NCBI GenBank assembly: GCA_022072615.1
Contig: JAJVHS010000042.1
Location: forward strand, 1 to 64,000
Reading direction: 5' to 3'
From: Phycisphaerales bacterium
GTDB taxonomy: Bacteria; Planctomycetota; Phycisphaerae; Phycisphaerales; UBA1924
Length of the DNA: 64,000 nt
Position numbers and translations under genes: made by a program. Below, piece by piece: positions 16,512-25,489 of this stretch; position 1 is the stretch's first letter, and each line of letters opens with the position of its first letter. The notes beneath the pieces were generated by a model. That model had not been told where the DNA came from, did not search any database, and was given only the letters and a program-made list of their open reading frames with translations.

Positions 16512-18338
16512 TCAGGTCGTGCCGTTCCCGTTGCCGGGGGTACGGAACACGTACTGGAAGGTCTGCTCGGTCGTCGAGTCCTGCGGGTCGACGATCTTGA
16601 CGGTCACGCGCACGAACTCCGGCCACGCCCAGGGTCGGCCGTCGGCGCCCGTGGTGTCGGTGTAGCCGAAGTAGGAGGTCAGGCACTGGACGTTGGCGGT
16701 CGCGCTGGTCGGGGCCGTGGCGCCGTAGATCAGCGCGGGCGAGACGCGGTCAACGCCGCCCGACGCCGACCAGTCGCCGGTGGTCGCGTTGATGAGGTTC
16801 CCTGAGGAATCGATGAAGGGGAAGGTGAAGGGCGGGTTCATCGCCTGGTCGTTGAACGACCGGAACGGGTAGGGCCGCGTGAGCATCGGCTCGTTGGTGT
16901 CCTGCACGTCGTCCCCGTCGAGGTCCGCGTAGCGCGAGAGGCCGTACCAGATCAGCTCGCCGGTGGCGGGATCGGGCTCGCCGAAGGACCAGTCGATGAT
17001 GAACTCGCTGCAGTTGCGCAGGAAGCCGTTGGCCGAGAGCTGGAGCTGGTCGATGCGGTAGTCCGAGGCGAGCAGGTCGACGCCGGAGTTGAACTTGCCT
17101 TCCCTGCGGAGCACCTCGAGCAGGTATTCCGGCCGCGGCTCGACGCGGATGCGCCCGCCGTTGGGCACCTGGAGCGCGATGCCGCCGTAAGCGCCGAAGT
17201 GCGGCTCAAACTGCGGGTTGCGGGTCTGGTCGGACTGCGTGGGCCACGCCGAGTCCATCCAGAGCTGCGCGCGGTTGGTGTACACCGTTCCCGAAGCGCC
17301 GTCGCTGTTGAACACGCTGCCGGCGGGATCGGGGCACACCGTCGAGTACCACTTGGTGCCGTTGCCGACCTGGCCGGGCAGCCCGCGCGAGCACTGGACG
17401 ACGTCGCGGATCTCGCGCAGCGTGTCGGTCGCGATGTCCACCAGGCCCGACGAGTGCCGGCGCGTGCCCGTCCGGAGCATGATCGCGCTGTTGGTCAGGG
17501 GGTACTCCGCGGTGCTCGCGGGCTGGTACTTCGGGCACACCGCCAGGTGCCGGAAGATGCTCAGCGACGCGGGCTGCAGCGCCACCTGGCCTTCCTTGTC
17601 CTCCAGGCGCCGGCGATGAGCGGGGTTGGCGGGGTCCAGGCCGAGCACCGGCACCAGGTCGAACTTGGTCTGGCGCGGATCGACGATCAGGCACTGGCTG
17701 CGCACCAGCGTCCAGTCGCCGGCGTACTGGTTCAGCGTGTTGTTCTGGCCCAGCCGTCCGGCGCTGTAGTTGAAATCCGTGAGCGTCGCGGGCGCGGGAG
17801 CGCCGCTCGGCCGCTGGCGCGTCCCGTGGCCGTAGTAGATCCGGGCTGCCTGCGCCGTGGCCTCGTACGCCGGGTTGACGGGATCGCGAGCGGAGCTGAA
17901 CTCACCCTTGGCGAAAAAGAGGATCTCGTCGATGCGCCGGGCCCGGGCCGGGTTGGGGTCCGCGGCGTTGAGCGGGACGCGCAGCGGCGTCGCGCTCGCG
18001 CCGCCGGTGTTGGTCAACTGCTGACGGACCATCAGGAACCCGTCGCGGGTCATGCGGGCAAAGTCCTGGCGCATGACCGACTCAATCTGCGCCGAGAGCG
18101 CCGTGAGCTGGCTGATCCGCCGGCCGCCGGACACCGTCTTGCCGATCGCCGAGAACACCGACGCGACCCCCACCGTGATGATCGCGACGGCGCCGATGGC
18201 GACGAGCATCTCCATGAGCGTGAACGCTCGGCGGTCGGCACGGGCTTCTCCCGCGCTGGTTGCCAGGCGGCGAGCCGTGCGGGGGCCCTTGGGCGAAGTC
18301 GGCGCTCGGCGGGATGTCGAAGTGGCGGGTATCTTCAC
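16512..18338 (-). CDS. Prepilin-type protein, GspJ/PilW-like (608 residues)
   Basis: A GTG start at 18338 is supported by AAGGAG at good spacing. Residues about 37-60 carry the class III signal RRAFTLMEMLVAIGAVAIIT with the conserved Glu at mature position 5, then a helical stalk. The long C-terminal part (about 550 residues) has no recognisable domain. Its place between the I-like and K-like genes and its TLMEMLVA segment suggest a GspJ/PilW-type minor pseudopilin. It is about three times longer than usual. The N-terminal 36 residues before cleavage are unusually long and basic. Confidence 0.8.
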   Translation of the reverse strand: MKIPATSTSRRAPTSPKGPRTARRLATSAGEARADRRAFTLMEMLVAIGAVAIITVGVASVFSAIGKTVSGGRRISQLTALSAQIESVMRQDFARMTRDGFLMVRQQLTNTGGASATPLRVPLNAADPNPARARRIDEILFFAKGEFSSARDPVNPAYEATAQAARIYYGHGTRQRPSGAPAPATLTDFNYSAGRLGQNNTLNQYAGDWTLVRSQCLIVDPRQTKFDLVPVLGLDPANPAHRRRLEDKEGQVALQPASLSIFRHLAVCPKYQPASTAEYPLTNSAIMLRTGTRRHSSGLVDIATDTLREIRDVVQCSRGLPGQVGNGTKWYSTVCPDPAGSVFNSDGASGTVYTNRAQLWMDSAWPTQSDQTRNPQFEPHFGAYGGIALQVPNGGRIRVEPRPEYLLEVLRREGKFNSGVDLLASDYRIDQLQLSANGFLRNCSEFIIDWSFGEPDPATGELIWYGLSRYADLDGDDVQDTNEPMLTRPYPFRSFNDQAMNPPFTFPFIDSSGNLINATTGDWSASGGVDRVSPALIYGATAPTSATANVQCLTSYFGYTDTTGADGRPWAWPEFVRVTVKIVDPQDSTTEQTFQYVFRTPGNGNGTT

Positions 18339-18387
18339 GGCGGTCTCCTTGGCCCGGGGGCTTCCTGCCGGCCCCGGGCCCGGGTCG

Positions 18388-19458
18388 CTACTGCTTCCTG
18401 TCGAGGTCGATCACCGTCACGGCCGCGGGGATCTGGGGCGAGACGACGAACGAGATCTCCGCGCCGTCGAGCTTCTGCTGCCACAACTCGCGGCTGAGCG
18501 AGGGCTCGATCATGATCCACTGGGTGGCGCCGCCATCGGAGGCCGTGCCCTTGCCGGCGCGCGTGCCGACGACGGTGTAGACGTTGCCGAGGTTGTCCAC
18601 CAGCTTCTGGCCCAGCGCCTCCATCCGGCGCGTGATCGACGCGTTGGCCCAGTTGTTGGCCCCGTCGTCCATCTCCGCGACCGTGATGAACGCGGGGTCC
18701 AGGATCTCGCTGTCCGTCCCGCCCCAGCGGTCGAGCAGCACGGTGCGGAGCCGCGAGTACTCGCCGCGGCCGTTGCCGGTGGGGCGGCCTTCGGGGTCGA
18801 CCGCGATGGGGAGCCGGTTCTTGGCCGCGGTGTCGGTCCGGCCCGTCACCACGTGCGACAGGTACCACCCGTTGGGAACCGGGATCTGCTGGTCGAGCCG
18901 GCGGGTGAAGACGACGACCTGGATGCCATCGGGCATGCGGCGGCGGACCGCCAGGTCCCACACGTACTGGGGATCGACGCCGGGGGAGAAGGGCTGCGGG
19001 AACAGCCGGTCGGAGACGGGGATGAAGAACAGGCCGTTCGTCTCGGGATCGGGCAGCACCACGTCGCCGTTGGTCTCGTCGAGGCTGCCCGCACCGCCGC
19101 CCTTGGGGCCCCAGATGTACCAGGGCGTGGCGTCGAACTCCGGCGGATCATCCTCGCTGTTGTCGTGGTTGACGTCGTACGCGAGCTCGTTCAGGCCGTC
19201 GATGAGCCAGCGACGGCCGTACACGTACGCCGACGCCGACCTCGCCGCAATCTGCCCCTGGATCACGTCCTGGGACTGGCGCTGCGACCGGATCACAACC
19301 GGGAACACCGGGCCCACGCCCAGCAGCCCCGGCGCGAGCACCACCACGGCGATCAGCACCTCGATCAGCGAGAACCCGCGCGGCGGACGCTTGCAGGCGG
19401 CCTTCCACAGGGCGGCGGCTCGACGCAGGGCCGAGGGGCATGAGTTGATCGGTCGCAT
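18388..19458 (-). CDS. Prepilin-type protein, GspI/PilV-like
   Basis: The ATG at 19458 shares its A with the preceding gene's TGA (TGATG), and GGAGGTG lies just upstream, so translation is probably coupled. The 356-residue product has PPRGFSLIEVLIAVVVLAPGL near residues 25-45: Gly-Phe cleavage site and Glu5 present, then a hydrophobic helix. The remainder is a beta-rich globular part containing an SHVV..TD segment and no known motif. The position in the operon and the SLIEVLIAVV sequence fit GspI/PilV. Confidence 0.82.
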   Translation of the reverse strand: MRPINSCPSALRRAAALWKAACKRPPRGFSLIEVLIAVVVLAPGLLGVGPVFPVVIRSQRQSQDVIQGQIAARSASAYVYGRRWLIDGLNELAYDVNHDNSEDDPPEFDATPWYIWGPKGGGAGSLDETNGDVVLPDPETNGLFFIPVSDRLFPQPFSPGVDPQYVWDLAVRRRMPDGIQVVVFTRRLDQQIPVPNGWYLSHVVTGRTDTAAKNRLPIAVDPEGRPTGNGRGEYSRLRTVLLDRWGGTDSEILDPAFITVAEMDDGANNWANASITRRMEALGQKLVDNLGNVYTVVGTRAGKGTASDGGATQWIMIEPSLSRELWQQKLDGAEISFVVSPQIPAAVTVIDLDRKQ

Positions 19459-20585
19459 CAGCGCACCTCCACCGGGCGACCGCTCGCCCGGTCGATCGAG
19501 TACACGAACCCGCCGCCCTCGCCCGCGGAATCGGAATCCGAGGCGTCGGTCGCGAACCACTCGTTGATGGACTTGGCGACGTCGGCGGCGCTGTACGAGG
19601 CGAACAGCGTCTTGTCGATCTCGGGCCGGTAGAGGGGGTTGGCGCCGTCGCCGTAGAGACAGCGCGTCGTCCGGTTCAGGCCACGGGCGCCCAGCGCCGC
19701 CGCCAGGTCCGTCTCGCGGTACAGCGCGATCTCGGTCACGTTCTGGGCGAGCACCGTGTCGGTCGCCTGGTCGCCCAGGAGCTTCTGCTTGTCCTCGATG
19801 GGCAGCAGGCTCTCGGGGGATTCGAGCACGCGCCGCACGACGGACGCGACATCCTCGCCGCGGTTGAACCGGTAGATGCGGTACGGCATCACCGTGCGGA
19901 AGGCGTTGGAGGGCGAGGGATCGACGACGAGCACCTGCGTGCGGTCGCCGGTCTTCACGAGACCGGTGCCGGCTTCGAACCGCACCAGGAACGTCTGGCG
20001 GACGCTGAACCCCTGGTCGTCGACTTCGTCGGCCTTCTTCTTGTTGTAGAAACCGGTCTCGGGGAAGACCCAGTTCCACCACGGCCGGTTGGAGCCCCCC
20101 ATCTCGAACTCGCGGTCGCCGGCGATGGGCTCGTACCAGCCGGAGGGCTGGCCGCCCGCGGATTCGTCGTGGAGCGTGCCGACCGGGGCCAGGCCGCGGA
20201 TCATCCAACCGGTGGGCAGCGAGAAGAGCTGCATGCCCGAGGGGACGAAGACGTCGCGCCGCACGGGGTTGCCGAACGTGTCGACGTCCTCGAGCTCGCC
20301 CGCCTTGCGGAAGACGCCGATGCTGCACTTGCCGCCGGGCGTGAAGAAGAACACGGCCGCGCTGTCCTGGCCGGACTCGGAGACGACGGCCTGCGACCGG
20401 GCCGCGGACATGGCGACGTCGAGCTGGTTCTTGGCGGCGGCCTCCTCGGTGGACCGGATGATGGCGTTGACCGAGGGCGCGGCGATCGCCAGCAGCAGGG
20501 CGATCAGCGAGATCACCACCAGCAGCTCCAGCAGCGTGAAGGCGCGGATCAGGGGGATGTCACGGCGAACGTCAGTGGATCGCAC
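19458..20585 (-). CDS. Prepilin-type protein, GspH/FimT-like
   Basis: I place the start at GTG 20585, which overlaps the end of the previous gene by 14 bp and follows GGAGGT by 5 bp. Longer starts would run through the neighbour. The 375-residue product begins MRSTDVRRDIPLIRA, then the processing segment FTLLELLVVISLIALLLAIAA, with Ala-Phe at the cleavage site and Glu5 present. KNQLDVAMSAARSQAVVSE follows, resembling the FimT/GspH helix region. The C-terminal domain is unusually large for this family. Confidence 0.83.
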   Translation of the reverse strand: MRSTDVRRDIPLIRAFTLLELLVVISLIALLLAIAAPSVNAIIRSTEEAAAKNQLDVAMSAARSQAVVSESGQDSAAVFFFTPGGKCSIGVFRKAGELEDVDTFGNPVRRDVFVPSGMQLFSLPTGWMIRGLAPVGTLHDESAGGQPSGWYEPIAGDREFEMGGSNRPWWNWVFPETGFYNKKKADEVDDQGFSVRQTFLVRFEAGTGLVKTGDRTQVLVVDPSPSNAFRTVMPYRIYRFNRGEDVASVVRRVLESPESLLPIEDKQKLLGDQATDTVLAQNVTEIALYRETDLAAALGARGLNRTTRCLYGDGANPLYRPEIDKTLFASYSAADVAKSINEWFATDASDSDSAGEGGGFVYSIDRASGRPVEVR

Positions 20586-21561
20586 TGCCGACCTCCACCA
20601 GGTTGTCCTCCCAGGCGCGGGCCCGGAGAGCGGCCTCGGACGTGCTTTCATCGACGGAGGCGCCGACGCTGCGCAGCGCCTGGACGAGCACGTCGACCGG
20701 CTCGTCACCGAAGACGCGGTTGGGCCCCGCCATCACGAACGCCCAGTTCGCGGCGGTGATCCGCGGGTCGGGCTGATCCCGCTGGTCGGCGGGGGTCGAC
20801 GAATGGAACTTGGCATAATCCGGGCCGACCACCATGGGCGGGATGTTCAGATCGTCCCACGTCGTGACCGTCTTGTTCTTCAGCCACCGGTAGTAGCGGA
20901 CGGCGACGCCGTTGCGGTCCTGGACCACGGCCGTCGGCATGTCCTTGTCGTCGTTGCGCACCAGCCTGAGCGACCTCGAATCGGCGTCGATGTACGGGCC
21001 GTAGTTGCCCTTCTCGAAACCGCCGGAGAGGTTGGGCCTGCCGATGCCCGGGCCGGCGACCATGTCGATGGGCACGTCGGCCTTGTCGCTGCGGATCGGC
21101 GCCGCCAGCGCGCCCGCCAGGTAGATGCCCAGCGAATTCTCGCTGTAGCGGCGGTCCCGGTCGGCGTCGAGGGGGTTGTTGAGGTTGAGGGTGAAGTTCG
21201 CGCCGCGGAGGAAGTTGGCGTCGGCGGCGGGCGTGTACACGGCGATCGAGTAGAACTCGTCGCCGCCGACGAGGTTCTTCACGATGGTCTTGGGGTCGTT
21301 GAGGCTGCGGTCCTTCACCAGGGGCGGGGCGATGTCGAACGAAGCGCTGAACGCCTCGAGGCCGGACTTGATCGTGCCCATGATCTGGGTGTCGGCGCCC
21401 CGCACCGCCGCGCGGCGCGCGACCGCCATCGCCGCCAGCAGGATGCCCGCGAGCGTCGCCAGGATCCCCAGCGCCACCAGGAGCTGGATCAGCGAGAAGC
21501 CCCGGCGCGACCGGCGGCCGCCGGGGCGCTTCGTCGGGCCGCAACTGTGGTCGGGTCGCAT
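20572..21561 (-). CDS. Prepilin-type protein, GspG-like
   Basis: The ATG at 21561 follows AAAGGAA. The 329-residue product has RRGFSLIQLLVALGILATLAG (about residues 19-39). The cleavage Gly-Phe is present but mature residue 5 is Gln instead of the nearly invariant Glu that promotes subunit docking and methylation. That makes a major-pilin role less certain. The body contains DADRDRRYSENSLGIYLAGAL and is longer than typical GspG. It is the first pseudopilin after PilC. Confidence 0.8.
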   Translation of the reverse strand: MRPDHSCGPTKRPGGRRSRRGFSLIQLLVALGILATLAGILLAAMAVARRAAVRGADTQIMGTIKSGLEAFSASFDIAPPLVKDRSLNDPKTIVKNLVGGDEFYSIAVYTPAADANFLRGANFTLNLNNPLDADRDRRYSENSLGIYLAGALAAPIRSDKADVPIDMVAGPGIGRPNLSGGFEKGNYGPYIDADSRSLRLVRNDDKDMPTAVVQDRNGVAVRYYRWLKNKTVTTWDDLNIPPMVVGPDYAKFHSSTPADQRDQPDPRITAANWAFVMAGPNRVFGDEPVDVLVQALRSVGASVDESTSEAALRARAWEDNLVEVGSAIH

Positions 21562-21668
21562 CGCAAGTTCCTTTCGCGCCGGGCCCGGGGCGGCGTGCCC
21601 GCGGGCCCACGTGAATCGTCCGGAGTCACGCCCGCCTCCACGGCGGGCGGGCGCCGACCCCGATCGGG

Positions 21669-22967
21669 TCAGTTGCCCTTGTTGCCGCCCTGGAGCGAGT
21701 TGATCATCGCCACCATGGGCATGAACATGGCCACGACGATGGTGCCGACCATGCCGCCCAGCACCACGACCATCAGCGGCTCGAGCAGCGAGACCAGCGC
21801 CTCGACCTGCTCGTCGACCTCTTCGTCGTAGTTGTCGGCGATCTTGAGGAGCATGCCGTCGAGCTCGCCGGTCTCCTCGCCCACGTCGATCATGTTCACG
21901 ACGATGGCATCGCAGGTCTTGCTCTCGCGCAGCGGCCCGGCGAAGCTCTCGCCCTCGCGGATCGAGTCGTGCACGTTGCCCAGGGCACGCTCGAAGACGT
22001 AGTTGCCCGACGTCTCCTTGGTGATGTTGATGGCCTCGAGGATGGGCACGCCCGCGGAGATCAGGGTGCCCAGGGTCCGGGTGAACCGGGCGATCGAGGT
22101 CTTGCGGAGCAGCTTGCCGAAAATGGGGACGTGGAGGGCGATCCAGTCGGTGACCATCCGGCCGACCTCGGCCTTGCGGATGAGCTTGAGGCCGATCCAG
22201 ATCGCAAAGGGCGAGACGGCGATGAAGACGGCGCCCGGGATGGACTGGCCGGGGATGTTGCCCGCGACCCAGCGGCTGGTGTTCATCAGCCACAGCGTGA
22301 TCGCCGGCAGCTTGACGCCGAAGTCGGTGAAGATCTCCTCGAACTTGGGGATGATGAAGATCATGATGCCCGTGAGGATGAGCACCGCGATGGTGATGAC
22401 CACGATCGGGTAGATCATGGCGCCGCGGATCTTCCTCTTGAGGCGCTGGCTCTTCTCCATGAACTCGGCGAGGCGCTGGAGGATGATGTCGAGCACGCCG
22501 CCGATCTCGCCGGCGTTGACCATCTTGACGAAGAGGCGGTTGAAGGCCCGGGGGAACTTGCTCATCGCCTCCGAGAGGCTCGACCCGCCCTCGACCTCGT
22601 CGCACACGCCCTGGAGGATGTTCTTCATCAGGCCGGGCTTCTGCTGGCCCTCGAGGATCTGGAGCGAGCGCAGCAGCGGCAGGCCGGCGTCCTGGAGCGT
22701 GGAGAGCTGGCGTGTGAAGAGCGTGAGCAGCTTGGGGCTGACGCGGCCGAACCCGCCGCCGCCGCCGCGCTTCTTCTTGGGCTTCTTGGCGGTCTGCGCG
22801 GCCGCGTCCTTCTCGGCCTGCTTCTTGGCCTTCTGCTCGCGGACGGACGTCGGGAAGAAGCCCTGCGACCGGATCTTCTGGACGGCTTCCTCATTGGTCG
22901 TGGCTTCGACGGTGCCCTTCTGGGGCTTGCCCGCCGCGTTCAGTGCCTCGTATGCGAACGTTGCCAT
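21669..22967 (-). CDS. pilC: Type IV pilus / type II secretion inner-membrane platform protein PilC/GspF
   Basis: This 432-residue polytopic protein anchors the assembly ATPase and pseudopilins in the inner membrane. MATFAYEALNAAGK and GTVEATTNEEAVQKIRSQGF are the classical N terminus. Two T2SSF domains follow, each with FTRQLSTLQDAGLPLLRSL- or FTRTLGTLISAGVPILEAI-type helices, and hydrophobic segments lie near residues 195-220, 245-265 and 400-422. A Lys- and Gly-rich linker (KKPKKKRGGGGGFGR, about 60-75) separates the N-terminal extension. GGAG lies 8 bp before the ATG. Confidence 0.95.
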   Translation of the reverse strand: MATFAYEALNAAGKPQKGTVEATTNEEAVQKIRSQGFFPTSVREQKAKKQAEKDAAAQTAKKPKKKRGGGGGFGRVSPKLLTLFTRQLSTLQDAGLPLLRSLQILEGQQKPGLMKNILQGVCDEVEGGSSLSEAMSKFPRAFNRLFVKMVNAGEIGGVLDIILQRLAEFMEKSQRLKRKIRGAMIYPIVVITIAVLILTGIMIFIIPKFEEIFTDFGVKLPAITLWLMNTSRWVAGNIPGQSIPGAVFIAVSPFAIWIGLKLIRKAEVGRMVTDWIALHVPIFGKLLRKTSIARFTRTLGTLISAGVPILEAINITKETSGNYVFERALGNVHDSIREGESFAGPLRESKTCDAIVVNMIDVGEETGELDGMLLKIADNYDEEVDEQVEALVSLLEPLMVVVLGGMVGTIVVAMFMPMVAMINSLQGGNKGN

Positions 22968-23078
22968 GCTTCACGCTCCAGCTTCACGCACCAGCTTCAC
23001 ACATCCCGCTTGACTTCCCCGGTCGCGACTCTTCCCCCTGCTTCTTGCCTTGATGCCTCTTGCCTTGATGCCTTCCTC
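22968..23078. repeat. Two short repeat arrays between pilC and the ATPase gene
   Basis: Positions 22968-23003 repeat a roughly 12-bp CAGCTTCACGCAC-type unit. Positions 23041-23076 repeat a 14-bp unit, CTTGCCTTGATGCCT. They fill the operon spacer and overlap the ribosome-binding region of pilC. Confidence 0.75.
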
Positions 23079-24815
23079 TTACGCGTCGTCCGAAAGGGTC
23101 TCGCGAACGACCTCGTCGATCGTGGTGATGCCCTCGTAGATCGCGAGCAGGCCCGATTCGCGCAGCGTGCGCATCCCCTTCTTGCGGGAGGCCTGCCGCA
23201 GCACGGCGGTGCTCGCCTCGTGCATGATCATCTCGCGCATCTCGTCGTCGAGGGTCATGATCTCAAAGAGGGCCAGGCGGCCCTTGTAGCCCGACCCGTT
23301 GCACGCCGTGCAGCCCTTGCCCCGGACGAAGCGCTTGCCGCGCACCTGCTCGGGCGTGAGGTTCAGCTCGAGCAGCTCCTCCTCGGACGGGGAGTACTGC
23401 TCCTTGCAGGAGACGCACACCTTCCTCACGAGGCGCTGGGCGATGATGCCCTCGACCGTCGCGGTCAGGAGGAACGCCTCGAGGCCGAGGTCGAGCAGAC
23501 GCACGATCGAGCTGGGCGCGTCGTTGGTGTGCAGGGTGGAGAGCACGAGGTGGCCCGTCAGCGAGGCCTGCACGGCGATCTGCGCGGTTTCGAGGTCGCG
23601 GATCTCACCCACCAGGATGATGTCGGGGTCCTGACGCAGGAAGCTGCGCAGGGCCTTGGCGAAGGTCAGGCCGACCTCCGCGTTCATCTGGCACTGGCAC
23701 AGGCCGTCGATGTCGTACTCGACCGGGTCCTCGGCGGTGAGGATCTTGGTCTGGATGTCGTTCAGCGACGCCAGCGCCGCGTACAGCGTGGTGGTCTTGC
23801 CCGAGCCCGTGGGGCCCGTCACGATCACGATGCCGTTGGGCTTGTTGATCAGGCGGTGGACGGTGGTGAGGTCGTCCTCGCGCAGGCCCAGGCGGTCGAG
23901 CGAGAGCTCGACGTTCGACCGGTCGAGGACTCGCATGACCACGCTCTCGCCGTGCATGGTGGGGAGCACCGCGACGCGGAGGTCCACGGGGTTGCCGCCG
24001 ATGGTGAGCTCGATTCGTCCGTCCTGGGGGAGCCGCCGCTCGGCGATGTCGAGGTTGGACATGACCTTCACGCGGCTGGTGATGGCCGGGCCAAGGTGCT
24101 TGGGCGGAGAGTTCATCTCGTAGAGAACGCCGTCGATGCGGTAGCGCATCTTGAACTCGTTCTCGAAGGGCTCGAAGTGGATGTCCGAGGCGCGGTCCTT
24201 GATCGCCTGGAGCAGCACGAGGTTGAGCAGCTTGATGACCTGGTTGTCGTCGGCCATCTCCATGATGGCGTCAAGGTCGATGGACTCGCCGCGGTTCTCC
24301 AGGGACTTGTACTTCTCGTCCTTGGCGAGCTGCGTCACGACGTCCACGACCGACTCGCTCTTGGAGTAGTACTTCTTGATGAGCGAATCGATGAGCGCCG
24401 AGTCGCCGACCACGGCCTCGACGTTGAAGCCCATGAGCAGGCGGAGGTCGTCGACGGCCCGGAAGTTGTCCGGGCTCTTCATGGCGATCTTGAGCCGCTT
24501 GCTCGTGGGGTTGTACTCGATCGGGATGACCTGGTAGGACTGGACGTTCTCCGACGGGATCACCGACCGGACGTCCTCGGGGATCTCCTTGCCGGCCAGG
24601 TCCACGTACTGCATGCCCGCCTGCCCGGCCAGCGCCTCGGCGACATCCCGGGCCGACACCAGGCCCAGCTCGGTCAGGAGCTGGCCCAGCAGCACCTTGC
24701 GGGTCTTCTGGACGGCCAGCGCCTCGTGGACCTGGTCACGGGTGACCTTGCCCATCTTGGTCAGGATGCGGCCGATCTTCTTGCCTTTGAGTTCAACTGG
24801 ATCGAGCACCGGCAT
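23079..24815 (-). CDS. pilB: Pilus/secretion assembly ATPase PilB/GspE
   Basis: This 578-residue ATPase powers pilin or pseudopilin polymerisation at the cytoplasmic face. An MshEN-type N domain (GRILTKMGKVTRDQV, LGQLLTELGLVSARDVAEAL) is followed by the N2 region with ASDIHFEPF and the C domain. Walker A is GPTGSGKTTTLYAAL, the Asp box ILTAEDPVEYD, Walker B ILVGEIRDLETA and the His box LVLSTLHTND. A tetracysteine zinc site (CVSC ... CTAC) follows. The ATG at 24815 is chosen with AGGGAA 8-12 bp upstream. It lies immediately upstream of pilC, so these two probably act together. Confidence 0.95.
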   Translation of the reverse strand: MPVLDPVELKGKKIGRILTKMGKVTRDQVHEALAVQKTRKVLLGQLLTELGLVSARDVAEALAGQAGMQYVDLAGKEIPEDVRSVIPSENVQSYQVIPIEYNPTSKRLKIAMKSPDNFRAVDDLRLLMGFNVEAVVGDSALIDSLIKKYYSKSESVVDVVTQLAKDEKYKSLENRGESIDLDAIMEMADDNQVIKLLNLVLLQAIKDRASDIHFEPFENEFKMRYRIDGVLYEMNSPPKHLGPAITSRVKVMSNLDIAERRLPQDGRIELTIGGNPVDLRVAVLPTMHGESVVMRVLDRSNVELSLDRLGLREDDLTTVHRLINKPNGIVIVTGPTGSGKTTTLYAALASLNDIQTKILTAEDPVEYDIDGLCQCQMNAEVGLTFAKALRSFLRQDPDIILVGEIRDLETAQIAVQASLTGHLVLSTLHTNDAPSSIVRLLDLGLEAFLLTATVEGIIAQRLVRKVCVSCKEQYSPSEEELLELNLTPEQVRGKRFVRGKGCTACNGSGYKGRLALFEIMTLDDEMREMIMHEASTAVLRQASRKKGMRTLRESGLLAIYEGITTIDEVVRETLSDDA

Positions 24816-25489
24816 TGTCACGTTTCCCTGTTCTGCGGCTCGACCATTCCGGGGTGCGGGGTCGCGAGCGGAGTTCCGGATGTCGCTTCCCGGATGGCGC
24901 CGATCGCACAACCTGCTCGGCGGTCAATCACCCGGGCCTGCGACGTCGGATGGGTTTCGATCGGATTCTGGATCAGGCTTGTGGTGCACGCGAGGCTCGC
25001 GTACCCGGCCGTCCAGCCTCCAGCCGATGCCCCTCACGAAAACCCAACGTTCCGAACTCGCACGGGGCCCGATTCGACTGCCCGATCCGTCCGTCACCGC
25101 AGACGGGTGGAGCCGAATCGATCAACCGTGGCTGCCATGGCCAGCGCTCGCTCGCGGACGCCTCGGAACCGGGCTGGGTAAAAAACCCGTTCCACAAACG
25201 TCTGCCGACCGCGTCGCCAGCCGCGCGCTCGTTCCCGGAACCGGTATGCCGTCGCCTGACTCGCTCCTCGTCTTGACCCCCGCCGGCAGGCGGAAGCGAC
25301 GATGGCTGGTCACGTGACGGCCCGGGCGGTTCCGAAAACTCGCGCCCGACAGCCTCTTCGACGATACTAACCGTTCGGTCGAACCAAACCAAGCACAACG
25401 AATCACAAAAACACACAAGACAGCTGGAGTTTTGAATTTACTGGCGGCTCGCCTCGATCCGAAGCGAGGCTGACGGCCGCTCGGACGTA
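24816..25489 (-). other. 674-bp gap between pilT and pilB
   Basis: No coding frame here has protein-like composition. A candidate minus-strand sigma70 promoter lies at 25364-25392 (listed separately), and a 6-bp hairpin GCCTCG-N8-CGAGGC near 25450-25470, without a T-run, could weakly terminate pilT. The gap is long for a single operon, so pilB-pilC-pseudopilins are probably their own transcription unit. Confidence 0.5.
25364..25392 (-). promoter_or_regulatory. Candidate promoter for the pilB-pilC-pseudopilin unit
   Basis: On the minus strand TTGGTT (25392-25387) and TAGTAT (25369-25364) are separated by 17 bp, with an inverted repeat GTTCG-N2-CGAAC inside the spacer. The implied leader of about 540 nt is long, so this is only a suggestion. 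Confidence 0.3.

Noticed and set aside
21969..25181. A 1070-codon open frame on the plus strand opposite pilC and pilB
   Set aside because: It lies antisense to two clear genes with intact motifs. Its product is low-complexity (Asp/Leu/Val/Arg-rich), as expected for an antisense frame in G+C-rich DNA.
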